64,000 nt of DNA, from contig NZ_CADEPK010000012.1 in the NCBI RefSeq assembly GCF_902829255.1, forward strand, positions 50,050 to 114,049, read 5' to 3'. Within the stretch, counting starts at the first letter, position 1; each line of letters starts with the position of its first letter. Under the pieces are notes generated by a model. The model was not told where the DNA came from. It ran no database searches and was given only the letters and a program-made list of their open reading frames with translations. Positions 33,737 to 42,782 of this stretch are shown here, piece after piece. The translations under genes were made by a program, and so were the position numbers. Source of the stretch: Metabacillus niabensis. Its GTDB lineage: Bacteria > Bacillota > Bacilli > Bacillales > Bacillaceae.

Positions 33737-35180
33737 AAACAATAAAAAAACACCCTTGCTTATCTTTTGGACAAGAAGATATTTACTAACGCTAATAATT
33801 GGACTTATCCTTATTGCTGTCGTCTCGATCTTTTGGATAAGGCATAACACAATCGAAAATCAACTTGAGCTAACGAAATTACTTGCCCAGGATGTTTCAG
33901 AAAGACTAGAGTTTGGAAATGGGAAGTTTTCAGATGAAAGGTTTAATTTTGAAACCCGTGAAAAAATCGTAAATAATCGTGTGCCCCTTCATTACTATAT
34001 AAAAACAGAAGAGGGAATGACAGTTTTACAAAGGGGAGGCCCCGGTCCGCAAATGGAAATCCATCCAGAGGAATTAAACCGCTTAATTGAAATTCCAAGC
34101 GAATTAACCGTACAAAAGCTAACTCTTGCAAATAATCATACGATGTATGCAGTCGTTTCACCTTTTAAGTATGATGAAGAAGCGGTTGGCGCGGTTATTA
34201 TTGTCCAAGAGATTGGTGGCTTTAAAAACATTAACCCAGAGGAGTATCAGTTATTAGCTCTTTTATTAATTGGTCTAGCTATTCTAGGCTGGTTTGTTAT
34301 CTATTTCTTATCAAGGAAAATGGCAAGACCTGTTGAGCAAGTGGCAGCAGCAGCAGGGGAATTGATGCGGGGGAACTATGATATCCAGTTGAATGAGGAT
34401 GTCCAGGAAAAGGAGTTGCACGAGCTAATCATGTCCTTCAAGGAAATGACGAATCGACTGCAGCAGCTTGAGGCATTGCGTACGGAATTGTTAGCTGGAG
34501 TCACCCACGAGCTGAAAACCCCGATCACATCAGTAAGTGCATTGATTCAGGCTGTTAATGATGATGTTATTTCTGATGATAAGAAAAAGGAATTTTTAAC
34601 AATGTCCTTAAAGGAAGCAAAAAAACTGCAAGCGATGGTTGAGGACTTATTAGATTTTAATCGATTTAGTGCGGGAACAATAAAAGTGAAGCGGGAGAAA
34701 ATTAATTTAGCAAAGGTTGTAAAGGAAATTGTTTACCAATGGGAAATTGTTCATCAGTCACAGCTAGAACGAGTGACACTAACATTTACTGTTAAAGGTG
34801 ACCAGCTTGTAGCATTGGCTGACCATGTTCGTCTCCAGCAAATCATTGTGAATCTATTAAATAATAGCCTTCATGCAGTGAAAGAAAGAGACAAAGGAGA
34901 AATAGCAGTAGAGCTCTATGCTTATGGTAACTTCGTTGTTCTTGATGTCATTGACAATGGCTACGGGATCTCAGAGAAAGAACAGCCTTTTATTTTTGAG
35001 CGCTTTTATCGTGGGGAAAATAAAAAGCATGTTGAGCGCGGTTTAGGCTTAGGGTTGCCGTTTAGCCTACTGCTTGCAAAGGCTCAAGGTGGAGACCTCA
35101 TATTAAAGAAAAGCACAGGAGGACAAACGATTATATCGTTGCAGCTGCCGTCCGCAAGTATTGAACAGAAGAAAGTCTGA
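33726..35180 (+). CDS. Sensor histidine kinase, HAMP-type
   Basis: A 484-residue membrane kinase. Membrane segments are at about residues 15-37 and 178-198, flanking a ~140-residue extracytoplasmic sensor. A HAMP domain follows (KMARPVEQVAAAAGELMRG), then HisKA with LLAGVTHELKTPITSVSALI (phospho-acceptor His) and an ATPase domain with NLLNNSLHA, DVIDNGYGI and GLGLGLPFSL. ATG 33726 overlaps the regulator's stop; 20 further in-frame upstream codons lie inside the regulator gene and are not needed. It should sense the substrate or damage signal for the neighbouring exporter. Confidence 0.9.
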   Translation: MLTKNNKKTPLLIFWTRRYLLTLIIGLILIAVVSIFWIRHNTIENQLELTKLLAQDVSERLEFGNGKFSDERFNFETREKIVNNRVPLHYYIKTEEGMTVLQRGGPGPQMEIHPEELNRLIEIPSELTVQKLTLANNHTMYAVVSPFKYDEEAVGAVIIVQEIGGFKNINPEEYQLLALLLIGLAILGWFVIYFLSRKMARPVEQVAAAAGELMRGNYDIQLNEDVQEKELHELIMSFKEMTNRLQQLEALRTELLAGVTHELKTPITSVSALIQAVNDDVISDDKKKEFLTMSLKEAKKLQAMVEDLLDFNRFSAGTIKVKREKINLAKVVKEIVYQWEIVHQSQLERVTLTFTVKGDQLVALADHVRLQQIIVNLLNNSLHAVKERDKGEIAVELYAYGNFVVLDVIDNGYGISEKEQPFIFERFYRGENKKHVERGLGLGLPFSLLLAKAQGGDLILKKSTGGQTIISLQLPSASIEQKKV

Positions 35181-35244
35181 ATTCACAATTTTATAGACAT
35201 GGGAGAAAACGAAGCGTATAATATTAACTATCTTATAGAACGTG

Positions 35245-35400
35245 ATTGTTTGAACTTCCACCGTAAAGGGGAGTAGCGTCAGGAAAACTCCTGAAACAAA
35301 GTCGTCATTACACATGAACTTGGGTTCATCGGCTTTGTTGGCATAAGAATTGTGCTTAGCGAGACCTTTGCCATATTGGCAAAGGTCTCTTTCTTGTTTT
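35245..35400 (+). promoter_or_regulatory. yybP-ykoY manganese riboswitch leader
   Basis: The sequence TAAAGGGGAGTAGC (35265-35278), followed by GTCGTCA and then CGGCTTTGTTGGCA (35330-35343), matches the conserved loops of the yybP-ykoY aptamer. It binds Mn2+ and, in Bacillus, sits before ykoY. A perfect hairpin with a T run (35361-35400) directly follows as the expression platform, so Mn2+ binding should prevent termination. The downstream gene is the TerC/YkoY family member expected for this riboswitch. Confidence 0.88.
35361..35400 (+). terminator. Riboswitch expression-platform terminator
   Basis: AGACCTTTGCC (35362-35372) pairs with GGCAAAGGTCT (35378-35388), followed by T-rich sequence. 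It is the regulated terminator before the TerC gene. Confidence 0.85.
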
Positions 35401-35453
35401 GTTCAATTTCTATAAGAATCGCATTATATTTCTAACTTGGAGGTTATGATTGA

Positions 35454-36134
35454 ATGGACTTTCTCACTGCACTTTTATCTATCGTTGTTATTGATTTAGT
35501 TCTAGCTGGTGATAATGCCATCCTAATTGGACTAGCTGCAAGAAACTTACCGAAGCAACAACAAAAGAAGGTTATTTTATGGGGATCAGTAGGTGCGATT
35601 ATCATCCGGATTATCGCTACATTAGCCGTTGTTTGGCTATTAGAAATCCCTGGTTTACACTTAGTCGGTGGACTTTTACTTGTCATCATCGCATATAAAT
35701 TGCTAGTTGATGACGATGATCACGGTGACGTCAAAGCCGGTGAAAACTTTTGGGCAGCATTGCGAACAGTAATCATTGCTGATGCGTTGATGGGATTAGA
35801 TAATGTATTGGCTGTAGCTGGTGCGTCCCATGGTAATATGCTATTAGTTATCGTTGGATTATTAATTTCTGTTCCTGTCGTTATGTGGGGAAGTACAATT
35901 ATTCTTAAATGGATTGATAGATTCCCAATTATCGTAACAATTGGTGCGGGTGTCTTAGCATGGACTGCGTCAAAAATGATTGTCGGTGAACATTTCCTAG
36001 GCGGATTCTTTGAAAATAGCTTTATTAAATATGGCTTTGAAATTTTAGTCATTGCTGCTGTTATTTTAGTAGGTAAATATGCACAAAAGAAAGCCGCAAG
36101 TAAGAAGGAAGAAAAGGCTTTATTGAAAGCATAA
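35454..36134 (+). CDS. TerC family membrane protein, YkoY/MeeY-like
   Basis: A 226-residue protein with about seven membrane segments and two conserved acidic motifs inside them, DLVLAGDNAI (near residue 15) and DALMGLDNVLAVAGA (near residue 115), typical of TerC proteins. An acidic/His loop (VDDDDHGD) lies between. TerC proteins export Mn2+ or supply it to exported enzymes. The yybP-ykoY riboswitch upstream strongly supports Mn2+ as the ion and induction by excess Mn2+. TTGGAGG precedes ATG 35454. A terminator follows at 36158-36187. Confidence 0.93.
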   Translation: MDFLTALLSIVVIDLVLAGDNAILIGLAARNLPKQQQKKVILWGSVGAIIIRIIATLAVVWLLEIPGLHLVGGLLLVIIAYKLLVDDDDHGDVKAGENFWAALRTVIIADALMGLDNVLAVAGASHGNMLLVIVGLLISVPVVMWGSTIILKWIDRFPIIVTIGAGVLAWTASKMIVGEHFLGGFFENSFIKYGFEILVIAAVILVGKYAQKKAASKKEEKALLKA

Positions 36135-36157
36135 TATATGTAAATAGTTTAGTGGTG

Positions 36158-36187
36158 AAAGGAAGGGAATGATTCCCTTCCTTTTTT
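36158..36187 (+). terminator. Terminator of the TerC gene
   Basis: An almost loop-free stem, AAGGAAGGGAAT against ATTCCCTTCCTT, is followed by T residues. Confidence 0.88.
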
Positions 36188-36221
36188 GCGTATGAAACAA
36201 TTAATGAGGCTGAATTCGCGA

Positions 36222-36317
36222 TTAGTAATTAAAGAAAGAAGCTCCAACGATAATTAATAAAATAAACAAGACAACGATTAAAGCAAAGCTATTGTTATAA
36301 CCTCCATTGTAACCCAT
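36222..36317 (-). CDS. YjcZ family sporulation peptide
   Basis: A 31-residue peptide: a Gly/Tyr/Asn-rich start (MGYNGGYNNSFAL) followed by one hydrophobic segment ending SFFNY. This is the standard form of the YjcZ/SscA-type small sporulation proteins of Bacillus. GGCGGTGAT lies before ATG 36317. The next ~260 bases upstream (36318-36580) hold no other gene that I can see. Confidence 0.85.
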   Translation of the reverse strand: MGYNGGYNNSFALIVVLFILLIIVGASFFNY

Positions 36318-36580
36318 ACATATCACCGCCTTTAAATTAGGTACTGTATACTATGAAGCATTAGTGAAAATGGATAGGGACATGAATGGATTTCAATAAA
36401 AAAGGCAGTTTTACTACTAGACTACTAGAGGATATGCTACAAGAAAATGATCCTATGACTCTTTTTCTAAATATTGGTTGAAATTGGTTATTGATTTCTC
36501 TATAATACAAAAGGTGGAAAGCGAAGAAGCTTATTTTTTAGTGACTACACAAGACTAGACAAAATGGAGGTACAAACAGG

Positions 36581-37090
36581 ATGAAAAAACTATGGTTTAT
36601 ATTTTCCGTATTGATTTTATCAATTGGCTTAACAGCTTGTGCGGATAAAGGTGAAAATAAAGAGACAGCAGGAGCATCAGAGGATACAGCTGATTCGAAA
36701 ACAGATGCGAAAAAGGAATTAATGAAGTTTTACGTATCTATCACGCAATCTATTAATGAAGTGGATGGCGATTTAAATGCATACGAGCTTTCAGAAACAG
36801 AACCAACTGCTGAAATGAAAACAAAAGCGAGTGAATCAGCAACAGCTGTTGCTGAGAATTTAAAGAAGATAGAGGTTCCAGCTAATTTAAAAGACCAAAA
36901 GGCTGATTTAGAAGCTGCAATTAAGGATCTTCAAGCATCATATGAGACAAAGGCAGAGGAATTGAAAAAAGACGCACCATCTTTAGATGCTGCAAACGAA
37001 ACATTTATGAAGGCTGATGAAAAAATCGGCAGCTTATTCGAAAGTGTAGACTTAATGAAATCAAGCATTAATGCAGAAGTGAATAGCTAA
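36581..37090 (+). CDS. Lipoprotein of unknown function
   Basis: A 169-residue lipoprotein. The signal peptide ends in lipobox LTAC (Cys20), followed by a Glu/Asp/Thr-rich linker to about residue 45. The rest is a predicted helical bundle with many Lys, Glu and Ala residues. No known domain is recognised; the helical pattern resembles small extracytoplasmic coiled-coil lipoproteins. ATG 36581 has GGAGG upstream. It is transcribed alone, with an inverted repeat at 37141-37179 between it and the convergent MCP gene. Confidence 0.75.
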   Translation: MKKLWFIFSVLILSIGLTACADKGENKETAGASEDTADSKTDAKKELMKFYVSITQSINEVDGDLNAYELSETEPTAEMKTKASESATAVAENLKKIEVPANLKDQKADLEAAIKDLQASYETKAEELKKDAPSLDAANETFMKADEKIGSLFESVDLMKSSINAEVNS

Positions 37091-37140
37091 TTCACTAGAT
37101 TAGCAGGAGCATCTTTTCAATTACTATTCAAGTATTTATC

Positions 37141-37179
37141 CAAACCAGTCCATTTGGTCTTAATAAGTGGACTGGTTTG
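37141..37179. terminator. Inverted repeat between convergent genes
   Basis: CAAACCAGTCCA (37141-37152) pairs perfectly with TGGACTGGTTTG (37168-37179). No long T run follows on either strand, so it is a moderate terminator at best. Confidence 0.55.
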
Positions 37180-37209
37180 ATACTTTAAAGAGAAAGCTTG
37201 TAAACGACT

Positions 37210-38751
37210 CTACTGCTCTACTTGCAATTTTGTGATAACCGCTTCTAATTCCTCGATAACTTGACTTAAATCAAAGACAGCCTTCATCGTTTTTTCTGTT
37301 TGCTGATGCTGTTTCTCAGTCGTATGTTGAGCGTGCTGTGTACTTTGGACTGATTTTTCTGTAACTGATGCCATATCGACCATAGAAGAATTGACTGTTT
37401 CAGATGATAAGCTTAACTTATCAGCAAGCGTAGAAATCTCACCTATTTGAGTTGCAACTGAATTCGATGACTCAAAGATTTGGTTAAAAACACGATTCGA
37501 ATCTTGAATTAACGCCAAACCAGACTTTGCGTTAGATTTCACTCGTTCCATTGCGGTAACAGATTTATTTGCCTCGACAAGATTTTGTTTTACTAAGGCA
37601 GCGATATGCTTCGATGATTCTGCTGATTGTTCTGCAAGCTTGCGAACTTCATTTGCAACAACTGAGAAGCCTTTTCCATACTCCCCAGCACGAGCAGCCT
37701 CAATTGATGCGTTCAATGCTAATAAATTCGTTTGATCCGATATCGTTGAAATGACTTCAATAATATGTTCAATATCCTGTGAGCTATTATGTAATGTTGT
37801 AATTGTATGAAATGACTCCTCAACTGATTGATTTATTTCAGTGATTTGTTTAGACAAATCTAAAACTAATTTGGAACCTTTATTAGCTTGTTCAGCAGAT
37901 ATGTTGGCTTTTTCTGTAGCAATTTGTGCATTTTGACTAACCGTTTGAATCCCTGATGAAATAGAAGAAATAATGGCAACATTCTTTTCAACTGAATGCT
38001 TTTGTGTTTCAAATCCACTAGCTACTTGAGAAATGGCCTCTGAAAGCTGTGAGCTCGCATGAAACGTAGATTGGGCATCGTTCTTTAAAAGCTGTGAAAG
38101 CTGTGTAAGCTGCTTTGAAGTCGAAGATAGACTCGTCACAATCTCCTCAATGATTTTCCCTCTTTGCTCTCTTTGCTGAATCATTAAAGCATCTTCGATT
38201 GATTTCGTTGAAACGACCTGCCACCCAACAGCACTTGACGTTAAAAGTAAAAAGCAAGCATGGATAATTAACATAAAAAATGAATAGCTATGTACACCAA
38301 AAACAACCTCAGGAAAAATGAAGAATCCAAGCAAATGCTGAAGTGTGAAAATGGTTGTCATCAAGGTGAGTAATCGAATATTTTGATAGTATCCAAGTGC
38401 AGCAACAACCATAAAAATACTGAAATGAAACTCGACTCTACCCCCTCCACCTGAGATGATGGCAATGCTACCAAATGTTAATGCAAGTGTAAGAAGGTAG
38501 GGAATAGCTTGATGAGATGGTTTTTTCTTATATAGTCCGAAGCTTGCTAGGACTAATAAGATTGGAATAAATAGTAATAGATTTAAAAGCAGACTGAAGC
38601 TCTTTTCAATTTCATAGGATGTAACACTATGCTCCATTACATGTCCATGGTCAAATAAATGATAAAAACGACCTAAAATATTAACGATAATAACTAAAAT
38701 AATGACTAAACTTGTAATGAGTAGCATAAGCTTGTTTTTCTTGTTTATCAT
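37210..38751 (-). CDS. Methyl-accepting chemotaxis protein with polytopic membrane N-terminus
   Basis: About 513 residues. The N-terminal ~190 residues form about six membrane segments, not the usual two segments around an external sensor. They include [21 protein letters not shown] and TLQHLLGFF with conserved His residues. The MCP signalling domain follows, with the hairpin tip [21 protein letters not shown]. No HAMP domain is obvious. GTG 38760 and ATG 38751 are both possible; I prefer the ATG. The membrane domain may sense a small molecule or a membrane-associated ligand; this is not established. Confidence 0.85.
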   Translation of the reverse strand: MINKKNKLMLLITSLVIILVIIVNILGRFYHLFDHGHVMEHSVTSYEIEKSFSLLLNLLLFIPILLVLASFGLYKKKPSHQAIPYLLTLALTFGSIAIISGGGGRVEFHFSIFMVVAALGYYQNIRLLTLMTTIFTLQHLLGFFIFPEVVFGVHSYSFFMLIIHACFLLLTSSAVGWQVVSTKSIEDALMIQQREQRGKIIEEIVTSLSSTSKQLTQLSQLLKNDAQSTFHASSQLSEAISQVASGFETQKHSVEKNVAIISSISSGIQTVSQNAQIATEKANISAEQANKGSKLVLDLSKQITEINQSVEESFHTITTLHNSSQDIEHIIEVISTISDQTNLLALNASIEAARAGEYGKGFSVVANEVRKLAEQSAESSKHIAALVKQNLVEANKSVTAMERVKSNAKSGLALIQDSNRVFNQIFESSNSVATQIGEISTLADKLSLSSETVNSSMVDMASVTEKSVQSTQHAQHTTEKQHQQTEKTMKAVFDLSQVIEELEAVITKLQVEQ

Positions 38752-38961
38752 TTTCTTCACACTCTCAGTCTTTTAAATTAAAAACGGGATAAATTTCTAG
38801 TACATTATACCTTTTTATTTAATGAAATTTCAACTGAATGGAAAATTATAGTCTGTTATACCTATTATTAGGTGCTTTATATCATCCTTTAGTACCGAGA
38901 CGTTCCAATAGATTGTAAGTTAGACTAAAAGGGATACTATTACAGATAATGGGGAGAGACA

Positions 38962-40932
38962 GTGAAACAAATTTATAGATTCATTGGTTTATTGTTCATC
39001 ATCATCTTAACAGGGTGTCAAAATGATAACTCTTTTAAGATTGACAAAGTAGATGTTCAGGCTCAAGTTCTTCCTGACGGTGATTTATATGTTCAGGAGA
39101 TTTTCACCTATAACGTTAAGGGAGAGATGGAATATGCTGAACGAGGCTTAGAACTACTAGGTCATGAAGGTGTAGAGTTTTTTGAAAGCTATCTTCCACC
39201 TCAAGGAAAAAGGCTAGGGGAATTCTCTTATGAAAATCTAGAGCGAGTAAATGTTGACTATAGTAATAAATATAGCTCTTATTTTTCGGAGCTTAATGCT
39301 GAGGATGAAGTGAAGCGAATTTATTATCGGTATCGAATAAATGAAGCAGCGAAAAAATATCAAGATACTGCGGAATTAGAATGGAACTTTTTCACCTTCA
39401 ATGAAGCGGATCTGCACAATGTTACCATTGAAGTTCTCTTCATGCCACATAGCTATCAAGGGAAAGAAATCGAAATGTTTTCTTATAATCGAAATGGTGG
39501 AGAATTTACTGAACAAAAAGGATATTCAATTACATATAAAACCGATTTGATTTCAGAAGATGATACGTTGACACAGTATTATTTATTTCCAGCTAATCAT
39601 TTATCTGAAATGAGTGTAAAAGACTCCTCGACAACAAGGGAAGAGCGATTAAAAGATGCGATTGCACGTGAAGAGAATTATCAGCTTCGTGAGTCGAGAT
39701 TTGAACTCGTTGCAAAGGTATTATCGCACGTACAATGGGTGCTTATTGGACTCGTTCTTTTGTCCCTGCTGAAAGCTCATATATTAATAGCAAAATGGAA
39801 GGCACGTTCTATACCACTGTCTGAAATTGAGAGCTGGAGCCCTGTTTTCCAGATTTATGTTTACCGAAAAGGGGAAATTAAGCTTCATGATTTTCTTGCA
39901 GGTGTATTTTCGATCTACCAGAAGGGATTTCTTAGTATCAAAAAGGTTCCAGCTAGTTATCGGTTCCAGAAAGTAGAAAATGCTCCGAAGATTACATTGC
40001 TTTTTAGTTATACAGGTAAACGAAGGGCGTTAAAGGATGCGGATTTATTCCTGTTAAGATGGCTGTTTCGTCACCATCCTGATGGGACTCAGGGGCTTAT
40101 TTTAGACAGTATTGCTGAGCCATCGAAGAAGGAAAAAAACCAAAAGGGATATAAACGTAAATTACGTAGACTATTAAGTGAAGTAAAGGATTGGAAAAAG
40201 GCAATTGAAAAAGAGTTTCAAGTAGAATTTAGTATAAAGGAAAATCGCTTGCTAAAGGTGTTTAGTGTAGCGCTCGTTATCGTTCATCTCATTCTCGTGT
40301 TATCGATGTTTATTGCTGATGCGAAATCGTGGCTAACTATTTGTCTATCGGCCGTTTGCTTCATAATAGGAGCCTTTCTCGTTTGGAAGTACTCGTTAAA
40401 AAAGCGAGCTGCATGTTTTTATTTTATTGGAAGCTTTTTTTTCGCAGCGCAAAGTCACGATGATACTAGTATTGTCACGCATTTTAACCTTGTTATTTTA
40501 TCGATTTTACTCATCATCTTAACGCCAAGAGTAAAGCTATCAAAGGAAATGATTATTAAGCGTGAAGCAGTGAAGAGATGGAGAAGGATTCTGAAATACG
40601 GTGGGATTCCGACAGAAAAAAGACAGCAAAGCTTCATGACATACGTACAGACTGCGATTGTCCTAGGTGTCGGAAAGCAATTTATTTCCAGGTTTAAAAG
40701 GAAATTTCCTCATGAACGAGTCGACGATATTGTGTTATTTGATAAAGAGATAATGAATATGATTGAATCTGTCATAAAGCCACTTAAGCACATAACAGAG
40801 AAAAAGGTTTCACCTCAAAAGAAAAACTCGAAACGGACCAGCAGTTCATCTGGCGGTGATACTGGTGGTGGTGATTGGCCCTTTGATTTCGGAGGTGGAA
40901 GCGACGGTGGTGGAGATGGAGGGGGAGATTAA
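38962..40932 (+). CDS. DUF2207 domain-containing membrane protein
   Basis: A 656-residue protein starting at GTG 38962 behind GGGGAGAG. It has a signal/lipobox-like N-terminus (ILTGC). The extracytoplasmic DUF2207 domain follows (residues ~25-250: VDVQAQVLPDGDLYVQEIFTYN, YYRYRINEAAKKYQDTAELEWNF), with one membrane segment near 255-275, a cytoplasmic region, two further segments near 430-500, and a C-terminal Ser/Gly/Asp-rich tail (SSGGDTGGGDWPF). This is the normal DUF2207 arrangement. Function unknown. A terminator follows and then the ECF sigma operon. Confidence 0.85.
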   Translation: MKQIYRFIGLLFIIILTGCQNDNSFKIDKVDVQAQVLPDGDLYVQEIFTYNVKGEMEYAERGLELLGHEGVEFFESYLPPQGKRLGEFSYENLERVNVDYSNKYSSYFSELNAEDEVKRIYYRYRINEAAKKYQDTAELEWNFFTFNEADLHNVTIEVLFMPHSYQGKEIEMFSYNRNGGEFTEQKGYSITYKTDLISEDDTLTQYYLFPANHLSEMSVKDSSTTREERLKDAIAREENYQLRESRFELVAKVLSHVQWVLIGLVLLSLLKAHILIAKWKARSIPLSEIESWSPVFQIYVYRKGEIKLHDFLAGVFSIYQKGFLSIKKVPASYRFQKVENAPKITLLFSYTGKRRALKDADLFLLRWLFRHHPDGTQGLILDSIAEPSKKEKNQKGYKRKLRRLLSEVKDWKKAIEKEFQVEFSIKENRLLKVFSVALVIVHLILVLSMFIADAKSWLTICLSAVCFIIGAFLVWKYSLKKRAACFYFIGSFFFAAQSHDDTSIVTHFNLVILSILLIILTPRVKLSKEMIIKREAVKRWRRILKYGGIPTEKRQQSFMTYVQTAIVLGVGKQFISRFKRKFPHERVDDIVLFDKEIMNMIESVIKPLKHITEKKVSPQKKNSKRTSSSSGGDTGGGDWPFDFGGGSDGGGDGGGD

Positions 40933-40952
40933 AACCTATCCTCTTCCATTTA

Positions 40953-40989
40953 GGAGTGTTACTTTTATTTAAGTAGCACTCTTTTTTTG
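40953..40989 (+). terminator. Terminator of the DUF2207 gene
   Basis: GAGTGTTACTT pairs with AAGTAGCACTC (one wobble), followed by seven T residues. Confidence 0.82.
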
Positions 40990-40996
40990 CGGAAAA

Positions 40997-41022
40997 TGTA
41001 ACCAAATGACAAATGTACCGTC
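40997..41022 (+). promoter_or_regulatory. Predicted ECF-type promoter (likely autoregulated)
   Basis: TGTAAC (40997-41002) and CGTC (41019-41022) are separated by 16 bp, the spacing of the -35 AAC and -10 CGT elements of ECF promoters. It lies 31 bases before the sigma factor start, suggesting autoregulation. Confidence 0.6.
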
Positions 41023-41052
41023 TAAAGGATAGCTTGTTAAATGGGGGTGAGT

Positions 41053-41622
41053 ATGTTGAACAGTAAAAAGGATTTTGTTGATGAACAGTTTCTACGGGAG
41101 ATTATGGAGTTACATGGAACGGCATTATTGAAGCTCGTATATTCCTATGTGAAAAATTGGTCATCAGCTGAGGATATTGTCCAAGAAACATTTATTACAT
41201 TTTCCCAGAAATATGATCAATTCGAAGGGAAATCAACGTTAAAGACATGGCTCTTTCAAATAGGTGTTAATAAATCAAAAGATTTTCTCCGAAGCCCGAA
41301 AAATAAATTATATCAATTCACTTTAGGAAAAATATCGGCATTTAGTAAGGAAAAAGGTGCTGAGGAACGTGTAATCGAAAAGGATGATTCTTATTTAATA
41401 GCAAACTGCCTATTTAAGCTGCCTTTAAATTATAGAGAAGTATTAAATCTATTTTATTACGAGGAATTATCAATTAAAGAGATAGCAGAGGTTTTATCCA
41501 TTAGTGAATCTAACGTGAAGATCCGCTTAAGTCGCGGGAGAGAAAAGTTCAGGCATGTGTACATAAAGGAGGTAATGGAACATGGAGGAAAAGTTGACCA
41601 AATTAAAGGACTCATTGGATAA
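41053..41622 (+). CDS. RNA polymerase ECF sigma factor
   Basis: A 189-residue sigma-70 family factor of the ECF type. Region 2 includes YSYVKNWSSAEDIVQETFI and TLKTWLFQIGVNKSKDFLR. Region 4 includes LPLNYREVLNLFYYEELSI and IAEVLSISESNVKIRLSRGR, a clear helix-turn-helix. ATG 41053 has GGGGGTGAG upstream; ATG 41041 lies before that signal. The end overlaps the next gene by 41 bases, typical for a sigma/anti-sigma pair. The upstream ECF-type promoter suggests it drives its own transcription. Confidence 0.92.
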   Translation: MLNSKKDFVDEQFLREIMELHGTALLKLVYSYVKNWSSAEDIVQETFITFSQKYDQFEGKSTLKTWLFQIGVNKSKDFLRSPKNKLYQFTLGKISAFSKEKGAEERVIEKDDSYLIANCLFKLPLNYREVLNLFYYEELSIKEIAEVLSISESNVKIRLSRGREKFRHVYIKEVMEHGGKVDQIKGLIG

Positions 41623-42475
41623 AACCATCTATAAAGATATAAAGTTTGAACAAAGGATGCAGGAGCGGACGATCGATAAGGTATACAATAAAAGGAAAAG
41701 AAAAAACTATACACCTCTAGTTGCCTCATTATTAGCTGTTGCGGTTGCTCTAATATTGTTTTTTAATGTTTCAGAGTCATTCGATAAAAGAAATTTGGCA
41801 AGTGTAGGAATTGGTGAGGAAACCGAGGAAGCCAGTGAAAAACAAAGTGTTAATTATTTATTTGTTACACATATTGAGGAAAGTGGCCCAAGCATCATTT
41901 TAATGAATCTGAATAAAGAAACTGGTAGTGCCAAATATATAACAATTCCTAAAAATCTTTATATAAATGATAAGTATTATGAACAACCGATGACAAAGGA
42001 AGCAGTTGAAGAAGCATTTGCAATAAAGGTATCAAAGGTTGTAGATGTTGACCCTAATATGCTTGGAAGCTATATTGAAAAAAATAATGGAATCGAGATA
42101 ATCAACGAGTTTGATTTTAAGCAAGGTGGGAGTGAATTTAAGGAAGGGAAAATGAGATTAACAGAAGCAGAACAGCTAGTTGATTATATGAATATGAGAA
42201 AGTCCGACCCTATGGGTGGTATTGGCCGTAATAACCGTATTGCATCAGTAATGGAAGAGCTGTTTCGTCATGATGAGTTGTTATTAGATGTACTCAATCA
42301 AAGCAAACTTAGTGACTTTGATAAGGTATTACAATCAGCTCAAGGTTTTATAAATGTTGATGAAATTCAATTTGAATACCAATTTTTAGAACAGGAAAAT
42401 GATAATTTTGTTCGGGGAATATTAACGGATGAAAGCCAATCCGTATTTAGAGAAACATTTGGAGGAGAAGAATAA
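41582..42475 (+). CDS. Predicted anti-sigma factor with C-terminal LCP-like domain
   Basis: A 297-residue membrane protein. Residues 1-48 are cytoplasmic and basic, without a clear zinc-binding anti-sigma motif. One membrane segment lies near 49-65 (VASLLAVAVALILFF). The external part (residues ~90-297) resembles LytR-CpsA-Psr domains: SGPSIILMNLNKETG, ITIPKNLYI in place of the usual IPRD, then YMNMRKSDPMGGIGRNNRI corresponding to the Y-R-R-x4-D-x2-R-x3-R block. Loss of the Arg-Asp pair suggests it is not an active LCP transferase. It should hold the ECF factor at the membrane. Confidence 0.75.
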   Translation: MEEKLTKLKDSLDKTIYKDIKFEQRMQERTIDKVYNKRKRKNYTPLVASLLAVAVALILFFNVSESFDKRNLASVGIGEETEEASEKQSVNYLFVTHIEESGPSIILMNLNKETGSAKYITIPKNLYINDKYYEQPMTKEAVEEAFAIKVSKVVDVDPNMLGSYIEKNNGIEIINEFDFKQGGSEFKEGKMRLTEAEQLVDYMNMRKSDPMGGIGRNNRIASVMEELFRHDELLLDVLNQSKLSDFDKVLQSAQGFINVDEIQFEYQFLEQENDNFVRGILTDESQSVFRETFGGEE

Positions 42476-42485
42476 TGCTTAAATA

Positions 42486-42522
42486 AGGGACAGTCCCCAA
42501 TACCTTTCTGGGGACTGTCCCT
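42486..42522. repeat. Nested palindrome repeat, copy 3 (core GGGACAGTCCC)
   Basis: AGGGACAGTCCCCA at 42486-42499 and its exact reverse complement at 42509-42522, with AATAA/TTATT flanks extending the stem. It lies between convergent genes and probably acts as a two-way terminator. Confidence 0.9.
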
Positions 42523-42528
42523 ATTATT

Positions 42529-42747
42529 TTACATAAGAGTAATGTCTGTTACATTACGGTCAATGATTCTTGCGCCTTTTTTCGTAGCAAAATCTCCTTC
42601 GTTTGAAACGAAGATGTTTGCAGCAAGAATCGAATCCATTGCCGCATTAAGTGTAGCTTTGTCAACTGGTTCGATAGGTGAATCAATGCTGATTTTGACT
42701 GTTTTCCCTGCACTATTTAAAAATTGAAGTTCCAGCGTTTTAGCCAA
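42529..42747 (-). CDS. DUF2922 family protein
   Basis: A 72-residue protein starting at TTG 42747 behind AAGGAGGG. The sequence LELQFLNSAGKTVKISIDSP, then DKATLNAAMDSILAANIF and GARIIDRNVTDITL, fits DUF2922, a small family of unknown function in Bacilli. It follows the DUF1659 gene, its usual partner, by 35 bases. Confidence 0.88.
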   Translation of the reverse strand: MAKTLELQFLNSAGKTVKISIDSPIEPVDKATLNAAMDSILAANIFVSNEGDFATKKGARIIDRNVTDITLM

Positions 42748-42782
42748 ATTTCTCCCTCCTTTTGCTTGTTAGGTTTTCCTCC

